Part shown: one piece after another, positions 17,008-25,249 of the stretch
How positions within the stretch are numbered: the first letter of the stretch is position 1
How the letters are laid out: every line of letters begins with the position of its first letter
DNA from: Myxococcales bacterium
Lineage (GTDB): Bacteria; Myxococcota_C; UBA6777
DNA: 64,000 nucleotides
Assembly (NCBI GenBank): GCA_020632975.1
Contig: JACKEL010000003.1
Location: 186,001-250,000 of the forward strand
Reading direction: 5' to 3'
The notes under the pieces: model-generated
Seen by the model: the letters and a program-made list of their open reading frames with translations, nothing else
Told to the model about the DNA's origin: nothing
Database searches by the model: none
Made by a program: the position numbers and the translations under genes

Positions 17008-17847
17008 ATGGATTTTGAGCGCGTAGCGGCGTTGTATGACCGCGATATCTGGCCTTTGTGGTCAGGGCCTTTTGCCCAACTGCTGTTGCGCGAGATCCCG
17101 CCGCAACTGGAACAGCCTATTCTCGAAGTCTTCTGTAATTCTGGTGAGTTAAGTTTGGTTTTGTTGGAGCGCTTGGTGGGGAAAGCGAGGCTGATCGCGA
17201 TCGATCCTGTGCAGGATCTTCTCGACTTTGCAAGAGAGAAAACAGCCCATTATATCCGCCAACAACGCGTTTTTTACCATCACAGCGAACTCTTTGATCG
17301 CTTTCGTTTGCCAGATGATCTTTTTGGTCTCTCGTGTAGCAATCTGGGGCTGTTTTATGCGGACCCACCTGACACGATGATCGAAGAGATGTTTCGGACG
17401 CTTCAGCCTGGTGGGACGGTGATCTTGACCTTGCCCTTGCGCGGTAGCTTTCTCGATCTCTTTGGTCCCACGCGCACCTTTTTGGAACAGATCGGCGAAG
17501 AAGAAGCGATTCGGCAACTCGATATGCATGAGATGCAGTACCGCCTCCCTGAACAAGCGATGTATCTCTTACACAAAGTCGGATTTGAGCGTGTGAACTT
17601 GCGAAGACAAAGCTTCCGTTTGTTCTTTGATGATGCAAAGTCGATGTTGGAGCACGCGTTCATTCGTCGAGGATTTCTCGACCTTTTGTTGCCTGTCTTG
17701 CGACGTCATGAACGCGAGCCCGTGATCCTTGGTTTGATTCAACTTTTCGATATGATGCGCGCTGGAAAGCCCTTGGAATTGGTGGTGCGCGCAGGTTGTT
17801 TGTTGGCACAAAAGCCCCAAGTCGAAGAAGACACGGGCTTTTTTTGA
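17008..17847 (+). CDS. Class I SAM-dependent methyltransferase
   Basis: A 279-residue protein. ILEVFCNSGELSLVLLERL near residues 36-54 is a glycine-poor variant of SAM-binding motif I. The acidic residue for ribose binding is in ARLIAIDPVQDLLD, and a post-motif region LQPGGTVILTLPL (~135) is characteristic of Rossmann-fold methyltransferases. The C-terminal ~130 residues include helical segments that probably form a substrate lid. The substrate is unknown. The start at 17008 has GAGGAG at correct spacing; the open frame begins further upstream over the GlmS-like gene but without support. Rubredoxin follows by 32 bases, suggesting one transcript. Confidence 0.88.
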   Translation: MDFERVAALYDRDIWPLWSGPFAQLLLREIPPQLEQPILEVFCNSGELSLVLLERLVGKARLIAIDPVQDLLDFAREKTAHYIRQQRVFYHHSELFDRFRLPDDLFGLSCSNLGLFYADPPDTMIEEMFRTLQPGGTVILTLPLRGSFLDLFGPTRTFLEQIGEEEAIRQLDMHEMQYRLPEQAMYLLHKVGFERVNLRRQSFRLFFDDAKSMLEHAFIRRGFLDLLLPVLRRHEREPVILGLIQLFDMMRAGKPLELVVRAGCLLAQKPQVEEDTGFF

Positions 17848-17879
17848 TGGATGTATGATCTCTTGGTAGGAGTGTTGTT

Positions 17880-18062
17880 GTGAGCGCTGTCGAAAAGAAA
17901 CGATGTTATTACTGTATCCCCTGCGGTTATATGTACGATCCCGAACAAGGCGATCCTGATTACGATATCCCACCAGGAACAGCTTTCGAAGATCTGCCCG
18001 ATGATTGGGTTTGCCCGCTGTGTGGGGCCAGCCAAGATATGTTTGAACCTGAAGGAGATTGA
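17880..18062 (+). CDS. Rubredoxin
   Basis: A 60-residue protein with the full rubredoxin signature: CIPCGYMYDPEQGDP (Cys12, Cys15) and DDWVCPLCG (Cys45, Cys48), the four Cys that bind one iron. IPPGTAFEDLP between them is also canonical. An extra Cys9 precedes the first pair. It is a cytoplasmic one-electron carrier, probably for an oxygen- or peroxide-handling or alkane-type enzyme; no partner reductase is seen nearby. The start is GTG at 17880 with TAGGAG upstream. Co-transcription with the methyltransferase is likely. Confidence 0.96.
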   Translation: MSAVEKKRCYYCIPCGYMYDPEQGDPDYDIPPGTAFEDLPDDWVCPLCGASQDMFEPEGD

Positions 18063-18118
18063 AAAGATTGGATTGAAGGGGGAGATGGAGAGTCGAGGGG
18101 ACTTTGGGTGGGGGGAAC

Positions 18119-18772
18119 TTATTGTTGTTGTTGACCCGACTGGACTTTGAGACGGTTGGTCAACATGTGCTCAAGGCGAAGAGAGTGTTCTTCGATCTCG
18201 TTCACGATCTTTTGCGTAAGGTATGTGAGGAAAGCGTGCATCGAAAGCGCGGGGATCGCGACAACCAGACCAAATGCCGTGGTGTTCAAAGCGACCGAGA
18301 TGTACTCAGCGAGTTTCTTTGCTTTCTCGTCGGGAGATGCTTTTTCGAGGGCTTGGAACGCGTAGATCAAACCAAAGATGGTTCCGAGAAGGCCCAACAT
18401 GGTTGCAACGTTTGCGACCGCGGTGAGGTTGTTGGTGCGTTTTTGAACCTTGGGGATGATCTCAAGCGAAGCTTCTTCGATTGCACTAGAGATGGCTTCA
18501 GGACCTTTGTTTGCGCGAGCAAGGCCAGCTTTGATCACGCGGGGGAGCGCTGCGGCAGGAGCGGCGTTGCAGAGTTTGATCGCGCGATCAATGTTATTCG
18601 CCATCACCAACTTTTGGATCTGCGCCATAAACGCTTTGCCGTTGATGTTGTATTTGAAGAAGAGGAAGATGAAGCGCTCGATCACAAGGCCCAATCCCAC
18701 CACCGAACACAGTGCGATCGGGTGCATAAACATGCCGCCCTTGATATAGAAGTCAGCGATAAGTCCCATCAT
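18119..18772 (-). CDS. MotA/TolQ/ExbB family proton channel protein
   Basis: A 217-residue inner membrane protein with the family layout: one N-terminal helix (HPIALCSVVGLGLVIERFIF, residues ~17-36), a cytoplasmic region, then two long helices (LTAVANVATMLGLLGTIFGLIYAF near 110-134, and ISVALNTTAFGLVVAIPALSMHAF near 155-178). The T-GLxGTxxGL and ALxTTxxGLxxAIP motifs define the family. These proteins pair with ExbD/TolR to energise outer-membrane or motility machinery by proton flow. No ExbD/TolR gene is adjacent, so this is an orphan here. ATG at 18772 follows GGAGAAAAAAAGATC. A good sigma70-type promoter lies ~60 bases upstream. Confidence 0.92.
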   Translation of the reverse strand: MMGLIADFYIKGGMFMHPIALCSVVGLGLVIERFIFLFFKYNINGKAFMAQIQKLVMANNIDRAIKLCNAAPAAALPRVIKAGLARANKGPEAISSAIEEASLEIIPKVQKRTNNLTAVANVATMLGLLGTIFGLIYAFQALEKASPDEKAKKLAEYISVALNTTAFGLVVAIPALSMHAFLTYLTQKIVNEIEEHSLRLEHMLTNRLKVQSGQQQQ

Positions 18773-19226
18773 GATCTTTTTTTCTCCTGTTTCGTTGCTC
18801 GCTCGCCCCGTAGGACGGACGTTACGCGCGGAACTATACTCCATGAGCCTTGGGATGTAAATAACTTTATTGGCAGGCCGCTTTGGGAGGGGTCTGCCGA
18901 AGCAAGGAGCCATCTTGTTTGCTTTTGTGTCGTTCGTCAAGAAGCAAACACATGCAATGTTCTTGGAGGGGTTGCCTCCAAGCTCGCTTCAGTGGATAGT
19001 TTTATGGAAGGATGGGTGGACGAAGCTCACTCCATCTCTTGCCAAGATTCGGATCTTTTCGCCTCTTTCGGGCGTCTCAAGATGGGGTCTCTTGGCATGG
19101 ATGAGCTAGACAACGCCGTCAGAGAAAGGTTCCTAGCGTTTCTGCGGGAGGTTGGAATATTTATTGCCAGAGCCTGTCCAAAGAACGGAACACAGAAACA
19201 AAGGCTTCAAAAGCAAGGAGGAAAGA
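18773..19226. other. Divergent intergenic region between exbB-like gene and lipoprotein
   Basis: About 450 bases. It contains the promoter of the leftward gene (18833-18861) and a strong hairpin, CTTGGAGG-GGTTG-CCTCCAAG at 18962-18982, not followed by a T run and so not a classical terminator. Open frames here (18870-19109 plus strand) lack a ribosome binding site. I see no gene. Confidence 0.5.
18833..18861 (-). promoter_or_regulatory. Predicted sigma70-type promoter for the exbB-like gene
   Basis: On the minus strand, TTTACA (18856-18861) is followed by a 17-base spacer and TATAGT (18833-18838). Both boxes differ from consensus at one position. The start codon at 18772 would leave a leader of ~55 bases. 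Confidence 0.6.
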
Positions 19227-19616
19227 ATGCGTGTTTCATGGAAGAGAGCGATGCAACTTTTGGTGTGTACATTTTGCTTGTCTTTTGTGCTGTCTTCGTG
19301 CGGCGTGATCGGCGGTGGTGGTGGTGGCGGTGAAAACGAGCGCAAGTTTGCAGATCAAGCGACCTATCGTGTCGCAGCTTCGGGCAAGACCATCGTGTTC
19401 GACCCCACTGGAAACTACCAGTACTATTTCAGCCTCGACAACTTCACCAACAAGCAACCCACGGTGAGCAGCAAATACACCATCTTGGGAAGCGAGATCG
19501 TTTTCAAGAAGGACGACGGAACCGACTATGAGTCTCGTGGTCTTCTTGCGACGGGCGATGCGACCTTTACATGGGCAGAGCATCCAGACGAGACTTTCAC
19601 TAAAGTGACCGAATAA
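19227..19616 (+). CDS. Small lipoprotein with polyglycine linker (129 aa)
   Basis: ATG at 19227 follows AGGAGGAAAGA, an ideal ribosome binding site. A signal peptide (AMQLLVCTFCLSFVLSS) ends in lipobox LSSC, then GVIGGGGGGGEN, a flexible glycine linker. The remaining ~90 residues look beta-rich with alternating aromatic residues (YRVAASGKTIVFDPTGNYQYYFSL), resembling small lipocalin-like or copper-resistance-like beta sandwiches, though I cannot name a family. It is followed by a clear terminator, so the gene is probably transcribed alone. Confidence 0.82.
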   Translation: MRVSWKRAMQLLVCTFCLSFVLSSCGVIGGGGGGGENERKFADQATYRVAASGKTIVFDPTGNYQYYFSLDNFTNKQPTVSSKYTILGSEIVFKKDDGTDYESRGLLATGDATFTWAEHPDETFTKVTE

Positions 19617-19676
19617 TCGGGGCTTTGAGAAAGCTCTCTGTGTGAGCCGAGACCTCGGATACAACACACAAAAGAT

Positions 19677-19707
19677 AGCCTTCACAGTTTTCTGTGGGGG
19701 CTTTTTT
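19677..19707 (+). terminator. Rho-independent terminator
   Basis: AGCCTTCACAG and CTGTGGGGGCT form an 11-bp stem (two G-U pairs) with a four-base loop, directly followed by TTTTT. It lies 60 bases after the lipoprotein stop and on the correct strand. Confidence 0.85.
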
Positions 19708-19779
19708 ATTGGATCAAGGGGAGAGTTTGAAGGGATAGGGGAGGAGAGTGCGTGATCTTGTTGGTGATCTGCGGTGGGG

Positions 19780-20928
19780 TTATTGGCCCGCGCGGAAGAG
19801 GGTGGTGGAACCAAATGTCGAGGGGGAAGCAGGGATGATTGCGGAGGTTTTGTTGTTCGCGTCATCCGCTTTTTTGGGTGTGGGTCGCTTGATGATAAAG
19901 AGCACGCCTCCTGTAATGGCGGCTGCTGCGGCGATTCCGATGAAGACGTTTGCGAGGATCGCGCTGGTTCGTCCTGCATCTTCGATGGGTTTGATCACCG
20001 TGGTGTAATTCACGGGGGTGACTTGGCTGGCTTGGAGCTTTTGGCTGACTTCGCTTTGTTTGTTGGAAGCGTCCACACCAAATCCGATCACACCTGCCAT
20101 CGAGATCACGGCTACGCCAACAGCGATCCAGCCCCAAAAACGGGGGTCTTGGGCCAAGGGGATCTTGGGCTCTTCTTTTTTGACGGCTCGTTTGGCCATC
20201 GCAAGTTTCTTTTGTTTTGCTTCATCAGCGGCTTTCTTGGCCGCTTCGTCAGCAGCTTTCTTGGCAGCCGCTTCATCCGCAGCTTTTTTTGCAGCAGCGT
20301 CCGCAAGTGCTTTTTTCGCAGCAGCATCTGCGGCAGCTTTCTTGGCAGCGGCTTCAGCAGCGGCTTTCTTGGCCGCTTCTTCCGCAGCTTTTTTCGCGGC
20401 GTCGTCTGTTTTGGCAGGTTCTCTTGTGTCTGGGGGCGTGGTGCCACCTGCGACAGCTTTGGGGCGCTCTGCGGGTGCTGCATCACCAAAAAGTTTGTTG
20501 GCGAGTTCGACGTGGGCAGTCTTGGCTTGTTTGCGCTTGAACAAGTGCACGACTTGTTTGGCGGTCTTGCCCGTCTTTGCGTCGATTTGGCGGAACAGTG
20601 CGCGAACACGCGATCCTGCGGGGAAGATGCGGATGTGGAACAACCATGTGGCTTGGCGCATGGTCCCGATCTTGGCCATACAATCAGGGGTATCGCCGAC
20701 GCAGCCCAGTGTGAGGCGGGCCATCGAGACATCCATGGGGTTTTGGGGCAGGAGTTTGAATTGTTTGCGTTGTGCGATGGCTTTGCGCATATTTTTCGTA
20801 AGCGTCGTCGCGACACTTGCGGGGGCGCCTTCTGCACCTAAAAAGTCTGCGGTCTCTTGGGCCCACGCAGGGGCCACCAAACCAAGCCAAGCTCCCAACA
20901 CAAAAAACAACAACAACCGTTGTTTCAT
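19780..20928 (-). CDS. Exported TolA-like Ala/Lys-rich protein with two transmembrane helices
   Basis: A 382-residue protein. A signal peptide ends at AWAQ (~24). Residues ~25-155 form a globular domain whose pattern (KNMRKAIAQRKQFKLL; CMAKIGTMRQATWLFHIRIF) resembles the small TolB-N/penicillin-binding-activator-like fold used to sense periplasmic components; this is a weak resemblance. Residues ~170-250 repeat AAKKAA-type units, an Ala/Lys/Glu single helix like TolA domain II. Two hydrophobic helices follow (WGWIAVGVAVISMAGVIGFG and ANVFIGIAAAAAITGGVLFI). ATG at 20928 has AAGGAG at eight bases. It lies near the orphan exbB-like gene, so an energy-coupled envelope role is conceivable but unproven. 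Confidence 0.8.
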   Translation of the reverse strand: MKQRLLLFFVLGAWLGLVAPAWAQETADFLGAEGAPASVATTLTKNMRKAIAQRKQFKLLPQNPMDVSMARLTLGCVGDTPDCMAKIGTMRQATWLFHIRIFPAGSRVRALFRQIDAKTGKTAKQVVHLFKRKQAKTAHVELANKLFGDAAPAERPKAVAGGTTPPDTREPAKTDDAAKKAAEEAAKKAAAEAAAKKAAADAAAKKALADAAAKKAADEAAAKKAADEAAKKAADEAKQKKLAMAKRAVKKEEPKIPLAQDPRFWGWIAVGVAVISMAGVIGFGVDASNKQSEVSQKLQASQVTPVNYTTVIKPIEDAGRTSAILANVFIGIAAAAAITGGVLFIIKRPTPKKADDANNKTSAIIPASPSTFGSTTLFRAGQ

Positions 20929-20954
20929 CAAAAAATCTCCTTCTACAATACGAT

Positions 20955-20997
20955 GGAAAGTGGCTGATGGCGAAAGAACGTATGCCGTCCACTTTCC
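20955..20997. promoter_or_regulatory. Nine-base inverted repeat in divergent promoter region
   Basis: GGAAAGTGG (20955-20963) and CCACTTTCC (20989-20997) are exact reverse complements with a 25-base gap. They lie between the divergent starts at 20928 and 21169. This may be a looped operator or an mRNA leader hairpin. Confidence 0.35.
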
Positions 20998-21168
20998 TTA
21001 CATCACATAAGATTTTGTGGGTTGGAGAGTAGCGGTGTCCTGCGTTGGTGTCAACTTCTTACGAGCCACAAAGCATAGTCCTGTCTGGACATTTGGAAGG
21101 ATGCTTCTTATGCTCAGGTCTCGTTGTGTGCGAAGTTCGTGCGCCCATAGAGATGGGAAGGTGATTGT

Positions 21169-22317
21169 ATGTTTGGGAATCATATCTTCAGGGGACGGGC
21201 CAGCGTTTGGTTGGGGATCGCTGGGGTCTTATTGTTTTTGTGGGCGTGCCAAGATGGGGTGGGCATCAAAGAAGGTGGAAACAGCGAGCCTACACAAGGT
21301 CGCGAGTCCTCAAGCGAAACGATTGTTGAGCCAGAGCCTATCTCGCAAGAACTTGCGCCCGAAGACGCGGGCGCGGAAGTGATGTCTGAAGATCATGAGT
21401 CTTCGCTTCCTGAAACAGAACCTTCTGAAAACAGCGTTGAGGGCGATGCCAAGCCCCAAGGTGAGTGTGGGGAGCTTCCAGAACTGCCAAGTGATAAGAC
21501 TTGGACGGTTGAAGTGGATGGTACTACCCGATACTACCGTGTTTTTGTACCTTCCAACTATGATCGCAACAAAGCCACTCCGTTGGTTCTCAACTTCCAT
21601 GGGGTCTCCAACGATGCCTATACCCAAGTTTGGCTTTCTGGGATGGAGAGCAAGGCCGAACTTGCAGGGTTTATTGCGGTTCATCCAGAAGGCGGGACGC
21701 TTCCTTCACGGAGTTGGAATGCAGGAAACTGCTGCCAACCTGCCGCAGCCTTGGGCATCGACGACGTAAGCTTTGTTCGTGCGATGTTGGATGACTTGTC
21801 GAAGAAGTTGTGCATCGACAAGCGGCGTATCTTTGCGACAGGGATCTCCAATGGTGGGATGTTGGCCTATCGCCTCGCTTGTGAAGTCTCAGATCGAATC
21901 GCGGCGATTGCTCCTGTTGCGGCTTCGATGGTGTTTTCTCCTTGCAAACCGCCACGTGCGGTCCCTGTGATGATGTTTCATGGGACGTTGGATAGTGTGG
22001 TGCCTTATGCAGGGAATCCCTTTTTGCTCTATCCTTCCGTCAGTTCAAACACGGATCATTGGGTCGAACACAACCAATGCCAAGACAAAAAGGAAAGGAC
22101 CTTCGACCAAGGCGATGCGTACTGTGACGCGTACAAGGAAGGTTGCAAAGATGACGCAACCGTCGAGGTTTGCACCGTTCTTGGTGGTGGGCACACGTGG
22201 CCAGGTGGGATGCCTGTTCCGCAACTTGGCTACACCAGTCTGTCCTTGGACGCGACAGATGCGATGTGGACCTTTTTTCAAAAACACCCGATGCCCGTGA
22301 ATCCCTCGACACCGTAG
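21169..22317 (+). CDS. Secreted lipoprotein esterase of the PHB depolymerase / feruloyl esterase (LpqC) family
   Basis: A 382-residue alpha/beta hydrolase. The signal peptide ends in lipobox LWAC (~27), followed by a Glu/Ser-rich spacer of ~70 residues. The hydrolase core starts at RYYRVFVPSNYD; NFHGVS contributes the oxyanion hole, the nucleophile Ser227 lies in GISNGGMLAYRLAC, the acid is probably Asp in FHGTLDSVVPY, and the His in GGGHTWPGG. This motif set is that of esterase family CE1/PHB depolymerases, which cut polyesters or feruloyl esters outside the cell. Six or more Cys in the mature domain suggest disulfides. xseA starts nine bases after the stop; the pairing is unusual in function and perhaps only positional. 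Confidence 0.92.
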   Translation: MFGNHIFRGRASVWLGIAGVLLFLWACQDGVGIKEGGNSEPTQGRESSSETIVEPEPISQELAPEDAGAEVMSEDHESSLPETEPSENSVEGDAKPQGECGELPELPSDKTWTVEVDGTTRYYRVFVPSNYDRNKATPLVLNFHGVSNDAYTQVWLSGMESKAELAGFIAVHPEGGTLPSRSWNAGNCCQPAAALGIDDVSFVRAMLDDLSKKLCIDKRRIFATGISNGGMLAYRLACEVSDRIAAIAPVAASMVFSPCKPPRAVPVMMFHGTLDSVVPYAGNPFLLYPSVSSNTDHWVEHNQCQDKKERTFDQGDAYCDAYKEGCKDDATVEVCTVLGGGHTWPGGMPVPQLGYTSLSLDATDAMWTFFQKHPMPVNPSTP

Positions 22318-22325
22318 GTCTTTGG

Positions 22326-24095
22326 ATGACCCGTTATCCTTTCTTTGCGACCTTTGAAGAACTCGAATCTTTTTTTACAGCCGACGAAGGCGAAGTGGCC
22401 GAACCTGCCGCGCCTGCGGAAGAGGTCGGCTATGTGTACAGCGTGGGGGAGCTTGTCGAGTCGCTGAATACCATCTTGCGGCATCGCATCGGGACGATCT
22501 CTTTGCGTGGTGAGATCTCCAATCTCAGTCGACAGTCTTCGCGTTGGGGGCACCGCTACTTTCGTTTGAAAGAAGGGACGCGTGCGGTCCTTGATGCGGC
22601 GTTGTTTTCTTCGGCTGCATCGAAGGTTCCGTTTCTTCTTGAAGAAGGGATGGAGGTACAGTGCCAAGGAAAACTCGCTGTGTATGGACCACAAGGACGC
22701 TTGCAGCTTGTGGTTGAGCGTGTCGAACGCGTGGGGATCGGCGCTTTGATGATCGCGTACCAGCGACTCAAAGAACAACTCGAAGCAGAAGGGCTCTTTG
22801 ATCCTTATCGCAAAAGGCCGCTCCCTCGATTTCCTCGTTGTGTTGGGCTTGTGACGTCTCCTGTTGGTGCTGCGCTACGCGATCTTTTGCAAGTGTTTCG
22901 TCGTCGTGCGCCTTCTGTTGGATTGTTGTTGGCACCCTGTCAGGTCCAAGGTCGCGGAGCTGCCGCGGAGATCATTCGCTCGATTCAACTCTTAAATGAA
23001 CAACCCGATGTGGAGATGATCATCTTGGGGCGGGGTGGAGGCTCGATCGAAGATCTATGGGCCTTTAACGAAGAAGCCGTTGCAAGGGCCATCGCTGCTT
23101 CACGACTGCCGATCCTCACAGGAATCGGGCACGAAACGGACTACACCATCGCAGACTTTGTGGCAGACAAGCGCGCTCCTACACCTTCAGCGGCGGCAGA
23201 ACAAGCAGCCCCCGAAGACGCGGCTTTGCGTGAGGCTTTTGAGGATCGGTCGTTGCGGATGCAACAAGTCCTCTCTTCAAAGATCGCTCGGGCAAGGCTG
23301 CAACTTGAGCGTTTTGCGCGGCGTCTGCCTCCACCTGAACAGCAAGTCCAACGCTTGCGTCTGCGTTTTCTCAATGCACAGCAGCAGTTGGAGCGCTCGC
23401 TTCAAGAACGCTTGGCTGTCTTTCGACGCCGCTTACACCTGCTTCAAACGCGGTTGGAACAACAAGATCCCGCTCTTGCGCTGCAAAAGCAGCGGCAAGA
23501 GCTGCGTTTGCTCGAACAAAAACTTCTTCACATGATGCAGCGAAGCCTCGAAACATACCGTCATCGCATGCATCTGCTCGCACAACGATTGCACGATCTT
23601 TCTCCGCTTCAAGTCCTCGATCGCGGTTATGCCTTTGTTTCCGCAGAAGATGGAACTGTGGTTCGCGATGCAAAGACCTTGCGTGCAGGGCAGCACGTTT
23701 CGCTGCGTCTCCAACATGGCCTTGCAATCGCACAAATCGTCTCCACCCAAGAGATCGCGCCAAAGAGCCCCCCTGAGGTCGTAGAGACCACAGAAGTTGT
23801 AGAGAGCACAGAGGTTGCAGAGAGCACAGAGGTTGCAGAGACCACAGAAGTTGCAGAGACCACAGAAGTTGCAGAGACCACAGAAGTTGTAGAGACCACA
23901 GAAGAACCCACCGTCGTGACAACCTCACCTGCGCAACCGACGGATGGACCGAAAAAACGCGCAGTCGTTAGAAAAAAGCGCTTGCAACTTTCGCTTTTTT
24001 CGCAAGAGCCTTCCCCAAGTGCTTCCTCTTCCTCCCATGAAGAAGACACGGCCCAAGACGAAGAGTATACGACCCAAGATCCTCCAAAAAAGTGA
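22326..24095 (+). CDS. xseA: Exodeoxyribonuclease VII large subunit with Thr/Glu/Val repeat tail
   Basis: A 589-residue protein; family members are usually 400-460. After a ~30-residue acidic leader, YSVGELVESLNTIL begins the OB-fold DNA-binding domain (RGEISNLSRQSSRWGHRYF). The catalytic domain follows with GLVTSPVGAALRDLL, ILGRGGGSIEDLWAFNEE and TGIGHETDYTIADFVAD, all hallmark XseA motifs. A long Arg/Gln/Leu-rich coiled coil follows, which in the family recruits many small XseB subunits. The last ~120 residues are unusual: seven TEVxExx units encoded by an 18-bp repeat, then a basic/Ser-rich end. No xseB is adjacent. The start ATG lies nine bases after the esterase stop and has a weak ribosome binding site, so translation may be coupled. 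Confidence 0.94.
   Translation: MTRYPFFATFEELESFFTADEGEVAEPAAPAEEVGYVYSVGELVESLNTILRHRIGTISLRGEISNLSRQSSRWGHRYFRLKEGTRAVLDAALFSSAASKVPFLLEEGMEVQCQGKLAVYGPQGRLQLVVERVERVGIGALMIAYQRLKEQLEAEGLFDPYRKRPLPRFPRCVGLVTSPVGAALRDLLQVFRRRAPSVGLLLAPCQVQGRGAAAEIIRSIQLLNEQPDVEMIILGRGGGSIEDLWAFNEEAVARAIAASRLPILTGIGHETDYTIADFVADKRAPTPSAAAEQAAPEDAALREAFEDRSLRMQQVLSSKIARARLQLERFARRLPPPEQQVQRLRLRFLNAQQQLERSLQERLAVFRRRLHLLQTRLEQQDPALALQKQRQELRLLEQKLLHMMQRSLETYRHRMHLLAQRLHDLSPLQVLDRGYAFVSAEDGTVVRDAKTLRAGQHVSLRLQHGLAIAQIVSTQEIAPKSPPEVVETTEVVESTEVAESTEVAETTEVAETTEVAETTEVVETTEEPTVVTTSPAQPTDGPKKRAVVRKKRLQLSLFSQEPSPSASSSSHEEDTAQDEEYTTQDPPKK
23775..23900 (+). repeat. 18-bp tandem repeat, seven units, inside xseA
   Basis: Seven consecutive in-frame units of the form GAAGTTGCAGAGACCACA differ at only a few positions and encode E-V-(V/A)-E-(T/S)-T. 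The high identity implies recent slippage and makes copy number likely to vary between strains without breaking the frame. Confidence 0.92.
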
Positions 24096-24124
24096 GCCGC
24101 TGTGATGCGAGATGTCTTGTTTGG

Positions 24125-24808
24125 CTAGATCCATCCGCGATCTGCGAAAGAGACATAGCTTTGATCACCTAGGACCAAGTGATCGAGGATGCGTACTCCC
24201 ACAAGCTGCGCGACTTGTTGAAGCCTTTCTGTGAGCGCACGATCTTCGGGGGAAGGCTCGGGCTGTCCGCTTGGATGGTTATGCAACAAGATCAGACTTA
24301 CCGCTTTTTCTCGAAGGGCAGGGGCAAAGATCTCCGCAGGTGTGACAGGACATCGATTGACAGAGCCTTTGCTGACTTGGATCTCGCGCAACAGGCGATT
24401 GCCTTGATCCAACAAGAGCGCCCAAAAAGTCTCCTGCTCGTGTCCTGCGAGTTTGGGCCCGTAGGCCCGCCAGATCTGACGCGAGCATAGATAAGCTTCG
24501 CCTCGTGACAAGGGCTGTCCCGCCAAACGTCGCCCCAACTCCAAAGCGGCCTTGATCGACGAAGCTTTTTCGTAAGGAAGCTGCGCGATCTCAGCGATCT
24601 CCCCCGTGCCTGCGCGCTCAAGAGAACGCAGGTCTTGGAATCCCTTCAAGCAACGTTGCGCTTGTTCGAGTGCGCTTCCTTGTTGGCGGCCTGAGGTCCG
24701 CAACAAAAGCGCCAACAGTTCGACATCATGGAGATCGCGGTGGGGACGAAAAGAAAGTTGTGGAAGATCCGAAGAGGTCCCTCGAAGGGGGCTTGGAGGT
24801 TGGATCAT
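24125..24808 (-). CDS. radC: RadC family protein (JAB/MPN metalloprotease-like DNA repair protein)
   Basis: At 227 residues this is the usual RadC size. The N-terminal third holds a helix-hairpin-helix-like region (DVELLALLLRTSGR; GTGEIAEIAQLPYEKASSIKAALELGRR). The C-terminal JAB/MPN domain has the JAMM metal motif HNHPSGQPEPSPED starting at His176, with LLLDQGNRLLREIQVSKGSVN before it as in the family. RadC was linked to recombinational repair, but its true biochemical role is not settled. The gene converges on xseA with only 29 bases between. Confidence 0.94.
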   Translation of the reverse strand: MIQPPSPLRGTSSDLPQLSFRPHRDLHDVELLALLLRTSGRQQGSALEQAQRCLKGFQDLRSLERAGTGEIAEIAQLPYEKASSIKAALELGRRLAGQPLSRGEAYLCSRQIWRAYGPKLAGHEQETFWALLLDQGNRLLREIQVSKGSVNRCPVTPAEIFAPALREKAVSLILLHNHPSGQPEPSPEDRALTERLQQVAQLVGVRILDHLVLGDQSYVSFADRGWI

Positions 24809-25249
24809 CGACGTTGCTCCTTTTTGGAGGGTGAGGGCTCTACAGTCTCGTTGTGGTTTTGTAGGCTGCCCTTACTCCAAGGAATGTGCCGCTTTTTGCG
24901 TGGTGTAGCTTTGGTGTCCTGACGGTCTCGATGAGCGCCGTCGCTACGGAAGGATCAGACTTGGTCTTGGTTGGTTTGAAAAAGAGGGCACATCGTGGAC
25001 ATGGAAAGACTTCTGGATAAAAAGCAGGTGGATAGCGTGAAGAGGCAATGGATTCTGTTTCTTGGGCTGGCATAGACCTGCAAAGAAAACCATCTTGCAT
25101 CCACAACAAAGGTGTGGAATATCCACACTCTTTTGGGCGTCTTTGCCTAGGTCTTTTGTTTTTGGACGCGCAAGCGATGGACGATAAAGCGTCGAAACGG
25201 TCGTTGTGATGGCGCTTTCGTTTTTTTGAGCATTGAAGGAGTGAGAGTC
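24809..25249. other. Intergenic region upstream of serA
   Basis: About 440 bases between the divergent radC and serA starts. Short open frames are present but none has a ribosome binding site or protein-like composition. The notable element is a near-palindrome at 25112-25128. Promoter boxes could not be assigned with confidence. Confidence 0.45.
25112..25128. promoter_or_regulatory. Near-palindrome upstream of serA, possible operator
   Basis: GTGTGGA-ATA-TCCACAC, a perfect 7-bp inverted repeat with a three-base centre, lies 122 bases before the serA start. The size and symmetry suit a dimeric helix-turn-helix regulator. No candidate regulator is adjacent. Confidence 0.4.

Noticed and set aside
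18870..19109. Small plus-strand frame in the exbB-lipoprotein gap.
   Set aside because: No ribosome binding site, odd composition, and it overlaps the promoter of the leftward gene.
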